Shown piece by piece: positions 16,110 to 24,957 of a stretch of DNA of 64,000 nucleotides. Source of the DNA: Staphylococcus petrasii (lineage in GTDB: Bacteria > Bacillota > Bacilli > Staphylococcales > Staphylococcaceae); the NCBI RefSeq assembly GCF_002902565.1, contig NZ_PPRC01000009.1, positions 1 to 64,000 on the forward strand, read 5' to 3'. Under the pieces are notes generated by a model. That model saw nothing but the letters and a program-made list of their open reading frames with translations, made no database searches and was not told the origin of the DNA. A program made the position numbers and the translations under genes. Within the stretch, counting starts at the first letter, position 1, and each line of letters begins with the position of its first letter.

Positions 16110-17405
16110 TTAAGCTTTAGGTTTAACTCTTGGATAGCGCACAATAATAGCAACGACACCACATACGCCTAACATAATTGAATAAATACAATAAGGCATC
16201 ACACTAAATGGCGACACACTTGCTACGGCAGCAGCGGCAATGACTTGAGGACTGTAAGGTAAGAAACCTTGGAAACAGCCTGCAAAGATATCAAGTAAAC
16301 TAGCCGATTTACGAGGGTCAACATCGTATTCATCAGCAATATTCTTCGCTAATGGACCAGCCATAATAATCGAAATCGTATTATTTGCTGTCGCAATGTC
16401 CGCTGCACTTACTAAGCCAGCGATACCGAACTCAGCGCCACGTTTAGACTTAACTTTCGATCTTACAAAGTTAAGTAACCAGTCAACGCCCCCATTATGT
16501 TGAATAATACCAACTAGGCCGCCAATAAGTAAAGCAATAATCGCAATGTCTTCCATACTCATAAGACCTTCAGACACTGCTTTTAATAAACCTTGCCAAC
16601 CAAACGAACCGTCTATAAGTCCGATAATACCTGACAGTAATGTACCACCAATTAATACAATGATAACATTAACGCCTACTAGCGCTAAGATTAAGACTAA
16701 AACGTAAGGAATGACTTTCACTAAATTGTAGTCATAGCTTTTTGAGTGATCAATGGTTATACCATTCGTTAAGAAGAAAAGCACAATAATTGTTAAAATA
16801 GCACCTGGTAACACAATCCAGAAATTCACCTTAAACTTATCGCTCATTTTAGTTTTTTGCGTGCGGACTGCCGCAATCGTTGTATCTGAAATCATTGATA
16901 AGTTATCGCCGAACATCGCGCCACCTACTACAGTACCCATCGCTAACGCAGCAGAAATATCAGTCGCTTGCGCAAAGCCAAAACCAACAGGAGCGATGGC
17001 TGCTACGGTACCAACAGAAGTTCCCATTGAGATAGAAACAAACATACATATAATAAATAATCCTACAATGATTAAATTTTGAGGAATTAGGGATAAACCT
17101 AAATTAACTGTAGACGTTACGCCACCCATTTTTTCAGTGGTCGTTGAAAAGGCGCCGGCAAGAATAAATATAAATACCATTAAAATGATATTAGAATGGC
17201 CTGCCCCTTTCGTGAAAATCTCAACCTTGTCTACAAATTTTTCTTTTCTATTCATTAATAAAGCAACAATAACCGTAATCGTTATCGCCACGTTAAGAGG
17301 CATACTTGTAAAATCACCTGTAATAGTACCTACGCCTAAGAATAAAGCTATAAATAATACCAAAGGAAGTAATGCCCAGGCATTGCCTTTCTTCCTATCT
17401 TCCAT
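16110..17405 (-). CDS. NhaC-type Na+/H+ antiporter family protein
   Basis: 431-aa membrane protein with about 11 helices. Conserved-looking stretches GTSVGTVAAIAPVGFGFA, GDNLSMISDTTIAAVRTQ and ADIATANNTISIIMAGPLA, with polar residues in helices, are typical of the NhaC/IT superfamily. It probably exchanges Na+ or an organic anion for H+; the substrate is uncertain because this family includes malate/lactate and amino acid exchangers. AAGTAGGT precedes ATG 17405. Confidence 0.75.
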   Translation of the reverse strand: MEDRKKGNAWALLPLVLFIALFLGVGTITGDFTSMPLNVAITITVIVALLMNRKEKFVDKVEIFTKGAGHSNIILMVFIFILAGAFSTTTEKMGGVTSTVNLGLSLIPQNLIIVGLFIICMFVSISMGTSVGTVAAIAPVGFGFAQATDISAALAMGTVVGGAMFGDNLSMISDTTIAAVRTQKTKMSDKFKVNFWIVLPGAILTIIVLFFLTNGITIDHSKSYDYNLVKVIPYVLVLILALVGVNVIIVLIGGTLLSGIIGLIDGSFGWQGLLKAVSEGLMSMEDIAIIALLIGGLVGIIQHNGGVDWLLNFVRSKVKSKRGAEFGIAGLVSAADIATANNTISIIMAGPLAKNIADEYDVDPRKSASLLDIFAGCFQGFLPYSPQVIAAAAVASVSPFSVMPYCIYSIMLGVCGVVAIIVRYPRVKPKA

Positions 17406-17587
17406 ATTTGACCTACTTTCTATAATCTGACATCAATTTAACTTTAAAATTACAAGAATACTAAATTTACGTCAACCTATTTTCATGAAAATTACATAAA
17501 TTAGCCTCAAATAATAGCGTTATGTATGTATTAGCACGGAGAAAAGCGAATTGCCCACCAAATAGCTTCGCTCAGTCTTTTTAATTT

Positions 17588-17619
17588 AAAAAAGCGAGAG
17601 TCTAAACCACTCTCGCGTT
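17588..17619 (-). terminator. Terminator of the SDR gene
   Basis: Stem GCGAGAGT / ACTCTCGC with a 7-base loop, followed on the minus strand by a run of six T. Confidence 0.8.
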
Positions 17620-17636
17620 AACTTAAACTATATTAA

Positions 17637-18518
17637 TTAGTCGATTTGAATACCGCCTGTCACACCAAATACTTGGCCAGTTGTATAACTTGAATCTTCA
17701 GAAGCAAGCAATACATACGTACCAGATAATTCAACAGGTTGACCTGCTCTACCTAATGGTGTATCTTGACCAAATTTAGGAATAGCAGACTGCGGTTGAC
17801 CACCAATAATTTGTAATGGTGACCAGAATGGACCTGGCGCTACACAATTCACACGAATACCTTTCTCTCCTAATTGTTCAGAGAAACTTTTCGTTAATGA
17901 AATAATCGCAGCTTTAGATGCCGCATAATCATGAATAAGTGGATTTGGATTATATCCTTGCACAGATGACGTTGTCGTAATTGAAGCACCTGGTTGTAAA
18001 TAATCCAACGCTTTTTGTACTGTCCAGAAGACTGGATACACATTTGTTTCAAATGTTTCTTTAAATGATTCAGTATCAAAGTCTTTTAAATCATCGTGAT
18101 AGATTTGATGTCCCGCTACTAACGTCACATTATCTAATCCGCCAAGCTCATTGTAAGCTTGTTCCACTAAATCATAGTTAAATTGTTCATCACGTACATC
18201 ACCAGGAATAAGCACCGCTTTACGGCCTGCTTTCTCAATCACTGCCTTAACTTCCTGAGCATCTTGTTCCTCACTAGGAAGATAATTAATTGCTACATCA
18301 GCGCCCTCTTTCGCGTACGCAATCGCAGCTGCACGTCCAATCGCTGAATCACCGCCTGTCACAAGCATCTTATAATCTTGTAAACGACCGTGACCTACAT
18401 AAGATTCCTCGCCACAATCAGGTTGCGGAGTTAGCTCAGATTGTAAACCTGGCACCTCTTGTTCCTGTTTCTCAAAGTCTGACGTCTTGAATTTATTTCT
18501 TGGATCTTGTGCACCCAT
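17637..18518 (-). CDS. Short-chain dehydrogenase, general-stress type (YhxD/YdaD-like)
   Basis: 293-aa NAD(P)-dependent oxidoreductase. A 48-residue hydrophilic N-terminal extension precedes the Rossmann fold (MLVTGGDSAIGRAAAI); the catalytic Tyr-Lys pair is in YAASKAAIISL and the Ser in ITTTSSVQGY. This extended form matches Bacillus YhxD/YhdF/YdaD, which are SigB-dependent stress proteins. A SigB-like promoter lies just upstream here too. The substrate is unknown. Confidence 0.85.
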   Translation of the reverse strand: MGAQDPRNKFKTSDFEKQEQEVPGLQSELTPQPDCGEESYVGHGRLQDYKMLVTGGDSAIGRAAAIAYAKEGADVAINYLPSEEQDAQEVKAVIEKAGRKAVLIPGDVRDEQFNYDLVEQAYNELGGLDNVTLVAGHQIYHDDLKDFDTESFKETFETNVYPVFWTVQKALDYLQPGASITTTSSVQGYNPNPLIHDYAASKAAIISLTKSFSEQLGEKGIRVNCVAPGPFWSPLQIIGGQPQSAIPKFGQDTPLGRAGQPVELSGTYVLLASEDSSYTTGQVFGVTGGIQID

Positions 18519-18553
18519 GTTAAATCATCTCCTATAGAATAATCACTCACTAT

Positions 18554-18580
18554 TTACCCAACTTCATAGCACTGTTAATC
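18554..18580 (-). promoter_or_regulatory. SigB-type promoter of the SDR gene
   Basis: On the minus strand GATTAA (18575-18580), a 15-bp spacer and GGGTAA (18554-18559) each match the SigB elements GTTTAA and GGGTAT in five of six positions. The start would fall about 30 bp before the ATG. Confidence 0.6.
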
Positions 18581-18647
18581 ATTCTTTTTGAAAATGCAGA
18601 ACCAAACAGCCCTCGAAAACGTATTATTCTATACCAATACACACCTC

Positions 18648-19775
18648 TTATGCATACTCAGCAAGTAATTGATGAATCAACATAATAAAGTACTCAGGCA
18701 CCTTTTCCAAAATACGTTCATCAGGATCATATTTAGGATGATGTAAGTCATACTCACTATTAGAGCCAATAAACGCAAAAACACCAGGATGATTAGCCAA
18801 TAATCCTGAAAAATCTTCACCAATAGTATAAGGCGTATCTAATTCAATGACGTTGTAACCGACCTTCTTAGCCGCTTCTTTCGCCTGTTCAGTTAATTCT
18901 TCATCATTAATCACTGCCTGAGGTAAATGCGTATAAACTAACTCAATCTCTACATTGAATACTTGTTCAAGTCCTTTCGCAATATCAGTCATACGTTGTT
19001 TAATTTGTTTTTGAATTTCAGGTTTGAATGAACGCACTGTACCTTGAACGTATGCATTATCAGCAATGACATTCCACGTATTACCTGATGATACTTCGCC
19101 AATCGTCACAACGGCACTATCGAAAGCCGATAAATTACGACTCACTATCGTTTGTAAACTAGTAATCAGTTGTCCTAATACCATAACTGGATCATTACCT
19201 TGTTCTGGTTTCGCAGCATGCGCTCCTTTTCCACGAATCTTAAATTCAAAACGGTCTACCGCTGACGTAATAGGACCTGATTTAATCGCAAATTCCCCTA
19301 TATCTAAAGTAGGATAATTATGGAAACCGACAATCGCTTTCACATCATCTAATACATTAGTTTCCGCCATAGCTAATGCTCCCGTACCTACTTCTTCAGC
19401 AGGTTGGAATAAGAATTTCACTCGCCCTTTTAAATCAGATTCTTGTGCTTTTAACTTTGTCGCTACTGCTAAAATACTTGCCATATGAATATCATGACCA
19501 CAAGCATGCATAGCACCCTCATTTGAAGATGTAAAATCATGGTCTACTTGTTCATTGATAGGTAGCGCATCTATATCTGTACGCACTGCAATACAAGGTT
19601 CACCTTCACCCATTTCTGCTACAAACCCTGTTTCAAGTGGGATATCAATAATTTTAATATCGTATTCCTTTAATATTTCTTTTAAGCGTTTTGTTGTTTC
19701 AAATTCATTATTAGATACTTCCGGATATTGATGAAATAAACGACGCCATTTAACGAAATCTTTATATTCAGTCAT
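18648..19775 (-). CDS. M20-family amidohydrolase / aminoacylase
   Basis: 375-aa metallohydrolase that removes an acyl group from an N-acyl amino acid or a similar compound. Zn ligands are seen in HACGHDIHMAS, PAEEVGTGALAM and the C-terminal LHHPKYDPDE; the dimerisation lid lies between about residues 180 and 290. ATG 19775 overlaps the stop of the SulP-like gene (ATGA), so the pair is translationally coupled, suggesting that the transporter and enzyme handle related compounds. S. aureus has a similar amidohydrolase near the SDR gene. Confidence 0.85.
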   Translation of the reverse strand: MTEYKDFVKWRRLFHQYPEVSNNEFETTKRLKEILKEYDIKIIDIPLETGFVAEMGEGEPCIAVRTDIDALPINEQVDHDFTSSNEGAMHACGHDIHMASILAVATKLKAQESDLKGRVKFLFQPAEEVGTGALAMAETNVLDDVKAIVGFHNYPTLDIGEFAIKSGPITSAVDRFEFKIRGKGAHAAKPEQGNDPVMVLGQLITSLQTIVSRNLSAFDSAVVTIGEVSSGNTWNVIADNAYVQGTVRSFKPEIQKQIKQRMTDIAKGLEQVFNVEIELVYTHLPQAVINDEELTEQAKEAAKKVGYNVIELDTPYTIGEDFSGLLANHPGVFAFIGSNSEYDLHHPKYDPDERILEKVPEYFIMLIHQLLAEYA

Positions 19776-20953
19776 ACCGTGCTTCGTCCTCCTTTTCTCA
19801 AAATAAATTGAACAATATAGTAAACGATAGTGCCTGCTACAACACCAATTGCTAAGTTATGCGTGCTAAGAATTAAAATAATTGTAAATAACATCACGAA
19901 GGTGCGCGTGATAGGTGCTTCGCGCAAATGCTTGAATGTCCGGCGATCAAAGGTGTTAAGTGAAATGGTGATTAAGACGGAAGCTAGTACCGCCATAGGA
20001 ATCAACCCGACAATAGGCGCTAAAATAAAAATACAAGATAGCAAGAGTAAACCTGTGATTAAAGTTGCTAAACGCGTAGTTGCACCCATTCTGTGATTAA
20101 ACTTCGATTGACCTACAAGTGCACTACCACCATACCCGCCAAACAGACCAACTAACACGTTTGCTATTCCTTGGGCAACAACTTCCTTATCTTTATCGGT
20201 AGGACTTTGGGTAATCACATTCATCATTTCATTCGTTAAATTGGTTTGAACTACTGAAATAATAGCCATAGTCAAAGCGTATAAGATGATGACGCTTAAC
20301 GCATGAAAATGAAATAACTCAGTGGGTAAAGCAAACTTCGGTATAGCAATATGGATATCTGCTAAGTCATGTACCAACTGAACATGAGGCTTAATTATAT
20401 AACTGCCTACCGATACAAGAATGATTGCAATTAACGGCGCTGGAATACCCCGAATAAGTTTAGAAGATAAAAAGATAATTGCAAACGTAGCAATAGCGAC
20501 GATGTAAGTTGCCACAGAAATACCAAATATGTACTTAATTTGTGTCGTTAATAATAAAATACCTAAAGCATTCATAAATCCCATAACTACAGTGTCCGGT
20601 ATCAACTTTAATACTTTATCTATGTGACATAATCCAAATATAAAAAGTATTATCCCCATTACAATAGTTGCGGCAATTAGGTAATGCACATTATAGTGTT
20701 CAACTAAAGGTGCACCTACAATTGAAATGCCACTACTTGGCCCAGATACCATACTCAAACGTACACCTAAAAAACTAATAAAAAATAGCATTAACCCACA
20801 GCTCATGATACCGATAGTCGGACTTACATGAACGATAAAAGAAAATGCGATAGTTGTAGGAAGTAAGGCTAGACCCATTAATATACCTACCATAATATTC
20901 TGCGATATGTCTTGATTCCATTGTTGTATATAATTATGAGTTTTAAATGACAT
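19772..20953 (-). CDS. SulP-family anion transporter without STAS domain
   Basis: 393-aa membrane protein with 11-14 helices. SulP features are QNIMVGILMGLALLPTTIAF, SMVSGPSSGISIVGAPL and GGYGGSALVGQSKFNHRMGATTR. The cytoplasmic STAS domain usual in SulP proteins is absent; the chain ends in a few basic residues after the last helix. ATG 20953 follows GGGAGTGGGGG; the GTG at 20974 has no ribosome binding site. It is the first gene of a two-gene operon with the M20 amidohydrolase. Substrate unknown. Confidence 0.75.
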   Translation of the reverse strand: MSFKTHNYIQQWNQDISQNIMVGILMGLALLPTTIAFSFIVHVSPTIGIMSCGLMLFFISFLGVRLSMVSGPSSGISIVGAPLVEHYNVHYLIAATIVMGIILFIFGLCHIDKVLKLIPDTVVMGFMNALGILLLTTQIKYIFGISVATYIVAIATFAIIFLSSKLIRGIPAPLIAIILVSVGSYIIKPHVQLVHDLADIHIAIPKFALPTELFHFHALSVIILYALTMAIISVVQTNLTNEMMNVITQSPTDKDKEVVAQGIANVLVGLFGGYGGSALVGQSKFNHRMGATTRLATLITGLLLLSCIFILAPIVGLIPMAVLASVLITISLNTFDRRTFKHLREAPITRTFVMLFTIILILSTHNLAIGVVAGTIVYYIVQFILRKGGRSTV

Positions 20954-21164
20954 AGTCCCCCACTCCCTTTTCACTAGTATCTTACCATAATTGTCAAACT
21001 TTTCTCACAATTACTGCTTGCATTACGCTGATATTAAAAAAGTCACCCTTCCACATAAGAGCGACTGAAATTAAATATAATAAATAATATTTTAGCTAGA
21101 GTTATCTAGAGTTATAACGAAGCAAAAATGTAAAGTACCTAAATGTTCAAACACTTACGTAAGT

Positions 21165-21292
21165 AGTTCTAAGATGAATAACGAATGATGTTGCGCGACT
21201 CTTGGCGGAAAAGAAAGAGCTTAAGACTACAGGCTTAAGCCTTTCCCGCAAGAAAGCGTCGCAACAAAATGAGTAACCTTCATCTAAGAACT
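21165..21292. repeat. Palindromic intergenic repeat, copy B
   Basis: Termini AGTTCTAAGATGAA and TTCATCTAAGAACT (one mismatch) enclose GTTGCG/CGCAAC and the GCTTAAG/CTTAAGC hairpin with the loop ACTACAGG. Left flank CACTTACGTAAGT and right flank (to about 21348, with a second TTCATCTAAGAATT end) are shared with copy C, which lies inverted at 23720-23849. The element fills much of the gap downstream of hutG; the rest of the gap (20974-21164) shows nothing recognisable. Confidence 0.8.
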
Positions 21293-21358
21293 ACTTTTCA
21301 AAACCAAGCATTGTAACAAAAATGAGTGAATGTTCATCTAAGAATTTCAAATAATGCA

Positions 21359-22294
21359 TTACACAAGAAAGTGATGAATTAAATTAGCAGCTAATCTTGA
21401 CGTACGATCATCCACATCATAATCAGGATTAGTTTCCGCAATACTAATAGAAGAAACTTTCTCACTTAAAATTACACGTTTTCCAATATCAAATACAGAA
21501 TGCGGATATAAACCTAAGACACTCGGTGAACTCACACCTGGCGCAAAGGCACTATCCACCACATCCATACAAATCGTAAACATAATCGTATCATGGTCAT
21601 GCATAAATCGTTCAATTTTATCTTTAATCGTTGGAGAAACTTGATGCAATAGTTCATCTGCATACACGTATATAATTCCTTTTTCATCTGCATAATCATA
21701 TAACGCACATGTATTACCACCTTGCGCTAATCCAAGCACTAAGTAATCCGCATGTTCATCTTCATCTAATATTTGTCTAAACATCGTTCCTGACGTTGGT
21801 GCTTCATCCGGGCGTGTATCAAAGTGTGCATCAATATTTATGATACCGATAGAGGCATCAGGATAAACTTCTCTGGTAGCTAAATATTGTGCATAGGCAA
21901 TATCGTGTCCGCCACCAATTAAGAAAGTTTGATTATGATTTTTAATCACTTGCGCTGATAATTTAGCCATTTCCTGTTGCGTTTCACTAAGTTCACCATC
22001 TTCATACTCGACATTTCCGTAATCAATTAACGCTTCACATTCACTTAAATCGGGCAATTTAGCAAATTCTCGTTTTACTGCATCTGGTCCCTTTTTTGCA
22101 CCTACTCTGCCTTTATTCAATTCAATCCCTTTATCAACGGCATACCCTAATAAACCAACGCCTGATTTATCATCGTTCATATCCATTTTTTCTAAATTCG
22201 CAAATTTTACTGTTTGAAAATGTCTAAATTGTTTTGGATCTGTTTCACTGTCAATTCTGCCTGTCCATAGTTTTGGATTACCTAGTGTATACAT
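21359..22294 (-). CDS. hutG: Formimidoylglutamase
   Basis: Hydrolyses N-formimidoyl-L-glutamate to glutamate and formamide, the last step of histidine breakdown. 311 aa, ureohydrolase fold with the binuclear Mn site visible: IGGGHDIAYAQY, INIDAHFDTRPD and TICMDVVDSAFAPGVSSP. It is very close to S. aureus HutG as I recall that sequence (for example NIDAHFDTR, YLVLGLAQGGNT). In S. aureus hutU and hutI lie close by; here the flanks are a palindromic repeat and spdC, so this copy is isolated. hutHUI could lie elsewhere. Confidence 0.9.
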   Translation of the reverse strand: MYTLGNPKLWTGRIDSETDPKQFRHFQTVKFANLEKMDMNDDKSGVGLLGYAVDKGIELNKGRVGAKKGPDAVKREFAKLPDLSECEALIDYGNVEYEDGELSETQQEMAKLSAQVIKNHNQTFLIGGGHDIAYAQYLATREVYPDASIGIINIDAHFDTRPDEAPTSGTMFRQILDEDEHADYLVLGLAQGGNTCALYDYADEKGIIYVYADELLHQVSPTIKDKIERFMHDHDTIMFTICMDVVDSAFAPGVSSPSVLGLYPHSVFDIGKRVILSEKVSSISIAETNPDYDVDDRTSRLAANLIHHFLV

Positions 22295-22553
22295 TGAGAT
22301 GCCCCCTATAAAATAAATGTTATATTTAAATCATACAATATTTAATTTAATTATGTCATTATAGCCTTGTATTATGTCTGATACCCATTTCAAATCATTT
22401 TAAGACATTAAAAATTGTTTTCAATAAGATAAAAATAATTCAAGACTATTACATTTTAATGATATTTGAAATGGACAATTTATTTATACTCAAGTAATAT
22501 GTATAATGTTAAAGAAAGAGTTTTATACGGTTACCCTAATGGAGGTTACATAA

Positions 22554-23597
22554 ATGAAGACTAATCGTATTTCAGGATTTCAATGGGCGTTAACAATCTT
22601 CGTGTTTTTCGTTGTAACAATGACGCTATCTATTATCCTACGAGATTTTCAAGCTACAATCGGTATTAAACGTTTCGTTTTTGATATTAAAAATTTAGCA
22701 CCTGCTATAGCTGCAGTGATTTGTATCGTGGCTTTTAAAAATAAACCTGTACAACTTGCTGGTTTAAAATTATCAGTTGATGTCAGAGTAGTGGAACGTA
22801 TGTTACTTGCATTAATTTTACCTTTAATTATCTTCATTATTGGTATGTTCAGTTTTAATGCATTTGCGGACAGCTTCATCCTACTTCAATCTTCTGACTT
22901 ATCAGTTTCAGTATTTACTATTTTAATTGGTCATATCATTATGGCATTATTCGCCGAATTTGGTTTCCGTTCTTACATTCAAAATATCACGGAAACTAAA
23001 GTAAATACATTTTTCGCTTCTATCATCGTTGGTTTAATGTATTCTGTATGGACGGCGAATACGACGTATGGTACTGAATACGCTGCATACCATTTCCTTT
23101 ACACGTTTATGTTCTCTATGATTGTTGGTGAACTTATTCGTGCTACACGAGGCCGTACAATTTATATTGCAGTTATCTTCCATGCAGCGATGACATTTGC
23201 GCAAGTGTTCTTATTTAGTGAAGAGCTTGGCGATGTCTTCTCAATGAAAATAATTGCTTTAAGTACAACAATTGTTGCGGTTGTCTTTTACTTACTAAGT
23301 TTAATTGTTCACTTCATTTTCTATAGAAATACCAACCAATCTTTAGGTGAAGTTGAACCAAATAATTACTTAGATCATATGAATGACGATGACGATGTTG
23401 CTTCTGAAAATGAAGACTCAGTTACGCATCATGAAAAGGATAATCATTTATCTAGCACTGATAAAACAGTGAATTCAACTGATAGTACTTCAAGCGTTAA
23501 AGAGGATTTAAAAGAAAGTGCTTCTTACGAGAATGATAGACATTCATCAGTAGTGGATAGCGCTAAAGATAAAATTGACAGTACTAAAAACAAGTAA
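22554..23597 (+). CDS. spdC: SpdC/LyrA-like CPBP-family membrane protein
   Basis: 347-aa protein with about eight helices of the CPBP (Abi) fold, then a hydrophilic Asp/Ser-rich cytoplasmic tail from about residue 265. In S. aureus SpdC (LyrA) lies between hutG and rpiA as here, partners the glucosaminidase SagB to cut nascent glycan strands and affects surface display and WalK. The CPBP catalytic motifs are incomplete: AEFGFRS replaces EExxxR and HAAMT replaces HxxxN, so it is probably not a protease. AATGGAGG precedes ATG 22554; a terminator follows. The symbol rests on synteny and topology. Confidence 0.8.
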   Translation: MKTNRISGFQWALTIFVFFVVTMTLSIILRDFQATIGIKRFVFDIKNLAPAIAAVICIVAFKNKPVQLAGLKLSVDVRVVERMLLALILPLIIFIIGMFSFNAFADSFILLQSSDLSVSVFTILIGHIIMALFAEFGFRSYIQNITETKVNTFFASIIVGLMYSVWTANTTYGTEYAAYHFLYTFMFSMIVGELIRATRGRTIYIAVIFHAAMTFAQVFLFSEELGDVFSMKIIALSTTIVAVVFYLLSLIVHFIFYRNTNQSLGEVEPNNYLDHMNDDDDVASENEDSVTHHEKDNHLSSTDKTVNSTDSTSSVKEDLKESASYENDRHSSVVDSAKDKIDSTKNK

Positions 23598-23607
23598 ATA
23601 GTTCTTT

Positions 23608-23643
23608 AAAAGCCACTTCATTAATCGTTATGAAGTGGCTTTA
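23608..23643 (+). terminator. Terminator of spdC
   Basis: Stem AAAGCCACTTCAT / ATGAAGTGGCTTT with a 9-base loop. Confidence 0.85.
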
Positions 23644-23719
23644 TTAATTATGTAGTTTTTAAATGGATTGTCATTGCACTTAAGTTGAGATGCTTGCCTA
23701 GGGTGCTGGGTTGTAAAGA

Positions 23720-23849
23720 AATTCTTAGATGAACATTTACTCATTTTTGTTGCGACGCTTTCTTGCGGGAAAGGCTCAAGCCTGTAGTCTTAAGCTCTTT
23801 CTTTTCCGCCAAGAGTCGCGCAACATCATTCGTTATTCATCTTAGAACT
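23720..23849. repeat. Palindromic intergenic repeat, copy C (inverted to copy B)
   Basis: Reverse complement of copy B with very few differences (for example CTTGAGC for CTTAAGC, and AATTCTTAGATGAA at the left end). The shared flanks CACTTACGTAAGT (here reversed) extend the similarity to about 150 bp. The left flank (about 23680-23719) contains the reverse of GCAAGCATCTCAACTTAA found beside copy A. B and C bracket hutG and spdC as an inverted pair. Confidence 0.8.
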
Positions 23850-23877
23850 ACTTACGTAAGTGTGTGAACACTTACGT

Positions 23878-23946
23878 TCATCAATAACTCATTCCTCAGG
23901 CCCCTCAGGCGTCACACAACGTCATTCGCAGTTCATCCTTAGAATT
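23878..23946. repeat. Degenerate shortened copy D of the palindromic repeat
   Basis: Read on the minus strand, AATTCTAAGGATGAACTGCG and ATGACGTTGTGTGACG match the left half of copy B with several changes. Most of the centre is missing and is replaced by a GCCTGAGGGGCCTGAGG palindrome, ending in TTGATGAA. It lies next to copy C. Confidence 0.55.
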
Positions 23947-24052
23947 TCTTACATAAGTGCCTTAGCACTTATGTTTATTATAAATGTGTGGCAAATTACA
24001 ATTTATCTTTGTTCTTTAATTAAATACATAATTATCTAATTTTACATATAAA

Positions 24053-24100
24053 AATAAGACGCTTCGTATGAGTTAATGAGTGTTATCGAAGTGTCTTATT
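24053..24100 (-). terminator. Terminator of rpiA
   Basis: Stem AATAAGACGCTTCG / CGAAGTGTCTTATT downstream of rpiA on the minus strand, with a T-rich tail. Confidence 0.8.
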
Positions 24101-24113
24101 TTCTTAATATATG

Positions 24114-24800
24114 TTATTTATTTATGATTTGTACGCCTTGTTGTGTGCCTACTATAACTTGATCTGTGATATCTAAGAAATAACCTGTTTCTAAGACACC
24201 TGTTAAATGAATGAGGAATTCATGGAATTCGTAAGGGTCTATTTTTTCATTTAATTGGCAATCGATAATATAATTGCCATTGTCGGTAATAAATGGGACA
24301 TCACCATTCATGCGGCGTTCAGTTTGAATCTTACCGTATGATTCAATCTTTTTAGTAGTGTGTAACCAATTAAATTTATCTACTTCGACAGGTAACTTAA
24401 AGTTTTGACCTAAGTAGTCTACCATTTTTCCTTCATCGACTAAGACAACAAAGCGTGCGGCCATTTCATCGATGACTTTTTCTCTAAATAGCGCGCCTCC
24501 GCCACCTTTTACTAAATTAAGCTGAGGGTCTACTTCATCTGCGCCATCAATTGCTAAATCTACATGCGAAACATCGTTAATATCTACAATATTCATATTC
24601 AATTGTTTGGCAAGATATTCACTTTTATTAGATGTGCAGACACCTGTAATATTTAGTTGTTCGTCTTTTATACGTTCTGCGATTTTAGGAATAAGTAATT
24701 CAATGGTACTTCCAGTTCCAATACCTAAAATCATATTATCTGTAATTTGAGCAACAGCATCATCAACTGTCATACGTTTAAGCTCTTGTGAATCTTTCAT
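24114..24800 (-). CDS. rpiA: Ribose-5-phosphate isomerase A
   Basis: Interconverts ribose-5-phosphate and ribulose-5-phosphate in the pentose phosphate pathway. 228 aa, standard length. Signatures GIGTGSTIELLIPKI, IDGADEVDPQLNLVKGGGGAL with the catalytic Asp/Glu/Lys, and LPVEVDKF are intact. It is a single gene; the position beside spdC matches S. aureus. Confidence 0.95.
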   Translation of the reverse strand: MKDSQELKRMTVDDAVAQITDNMILGIGTGSTIELLIPKIAERIKDEQLNITGVCTSNKSEYLAKQLNMNIVDINDVSHVDLAIDGADEVDPQLNLVKGGGGALFREKVIDEMAARFVVLVDEGKMVDYLGQNFKLPVEVDKFNWLHTTKKIESYGKIQTERRMNGDVPFITDNGNYIIDCQLNEKIDPYEFHEFLIHLTGVLETGYFLDITDQVIVGTQQGVQIINK

Positions 24801-24957
24801 GTTTACTGAGACCCCTTTACATGTTTACTTACTCATTATTTTACATGACATATTGAGAAATATATAGCACTTGTAGCTATTTATTAATGATAATCGCTTA
24901 TCTTTTCAACAGAATTATAGTAAACTTTTGCTTAAAACAGTACGAGGAGGGACATAA

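Noticed and set aside
21030..24100. Insertion sequence or transposon around hutG-spdC
   Set aside because: The bracketing repeats are inverted palindromes, but no transposase gene lies between them; hutG, spdC and their order match the S. aureus core genome.
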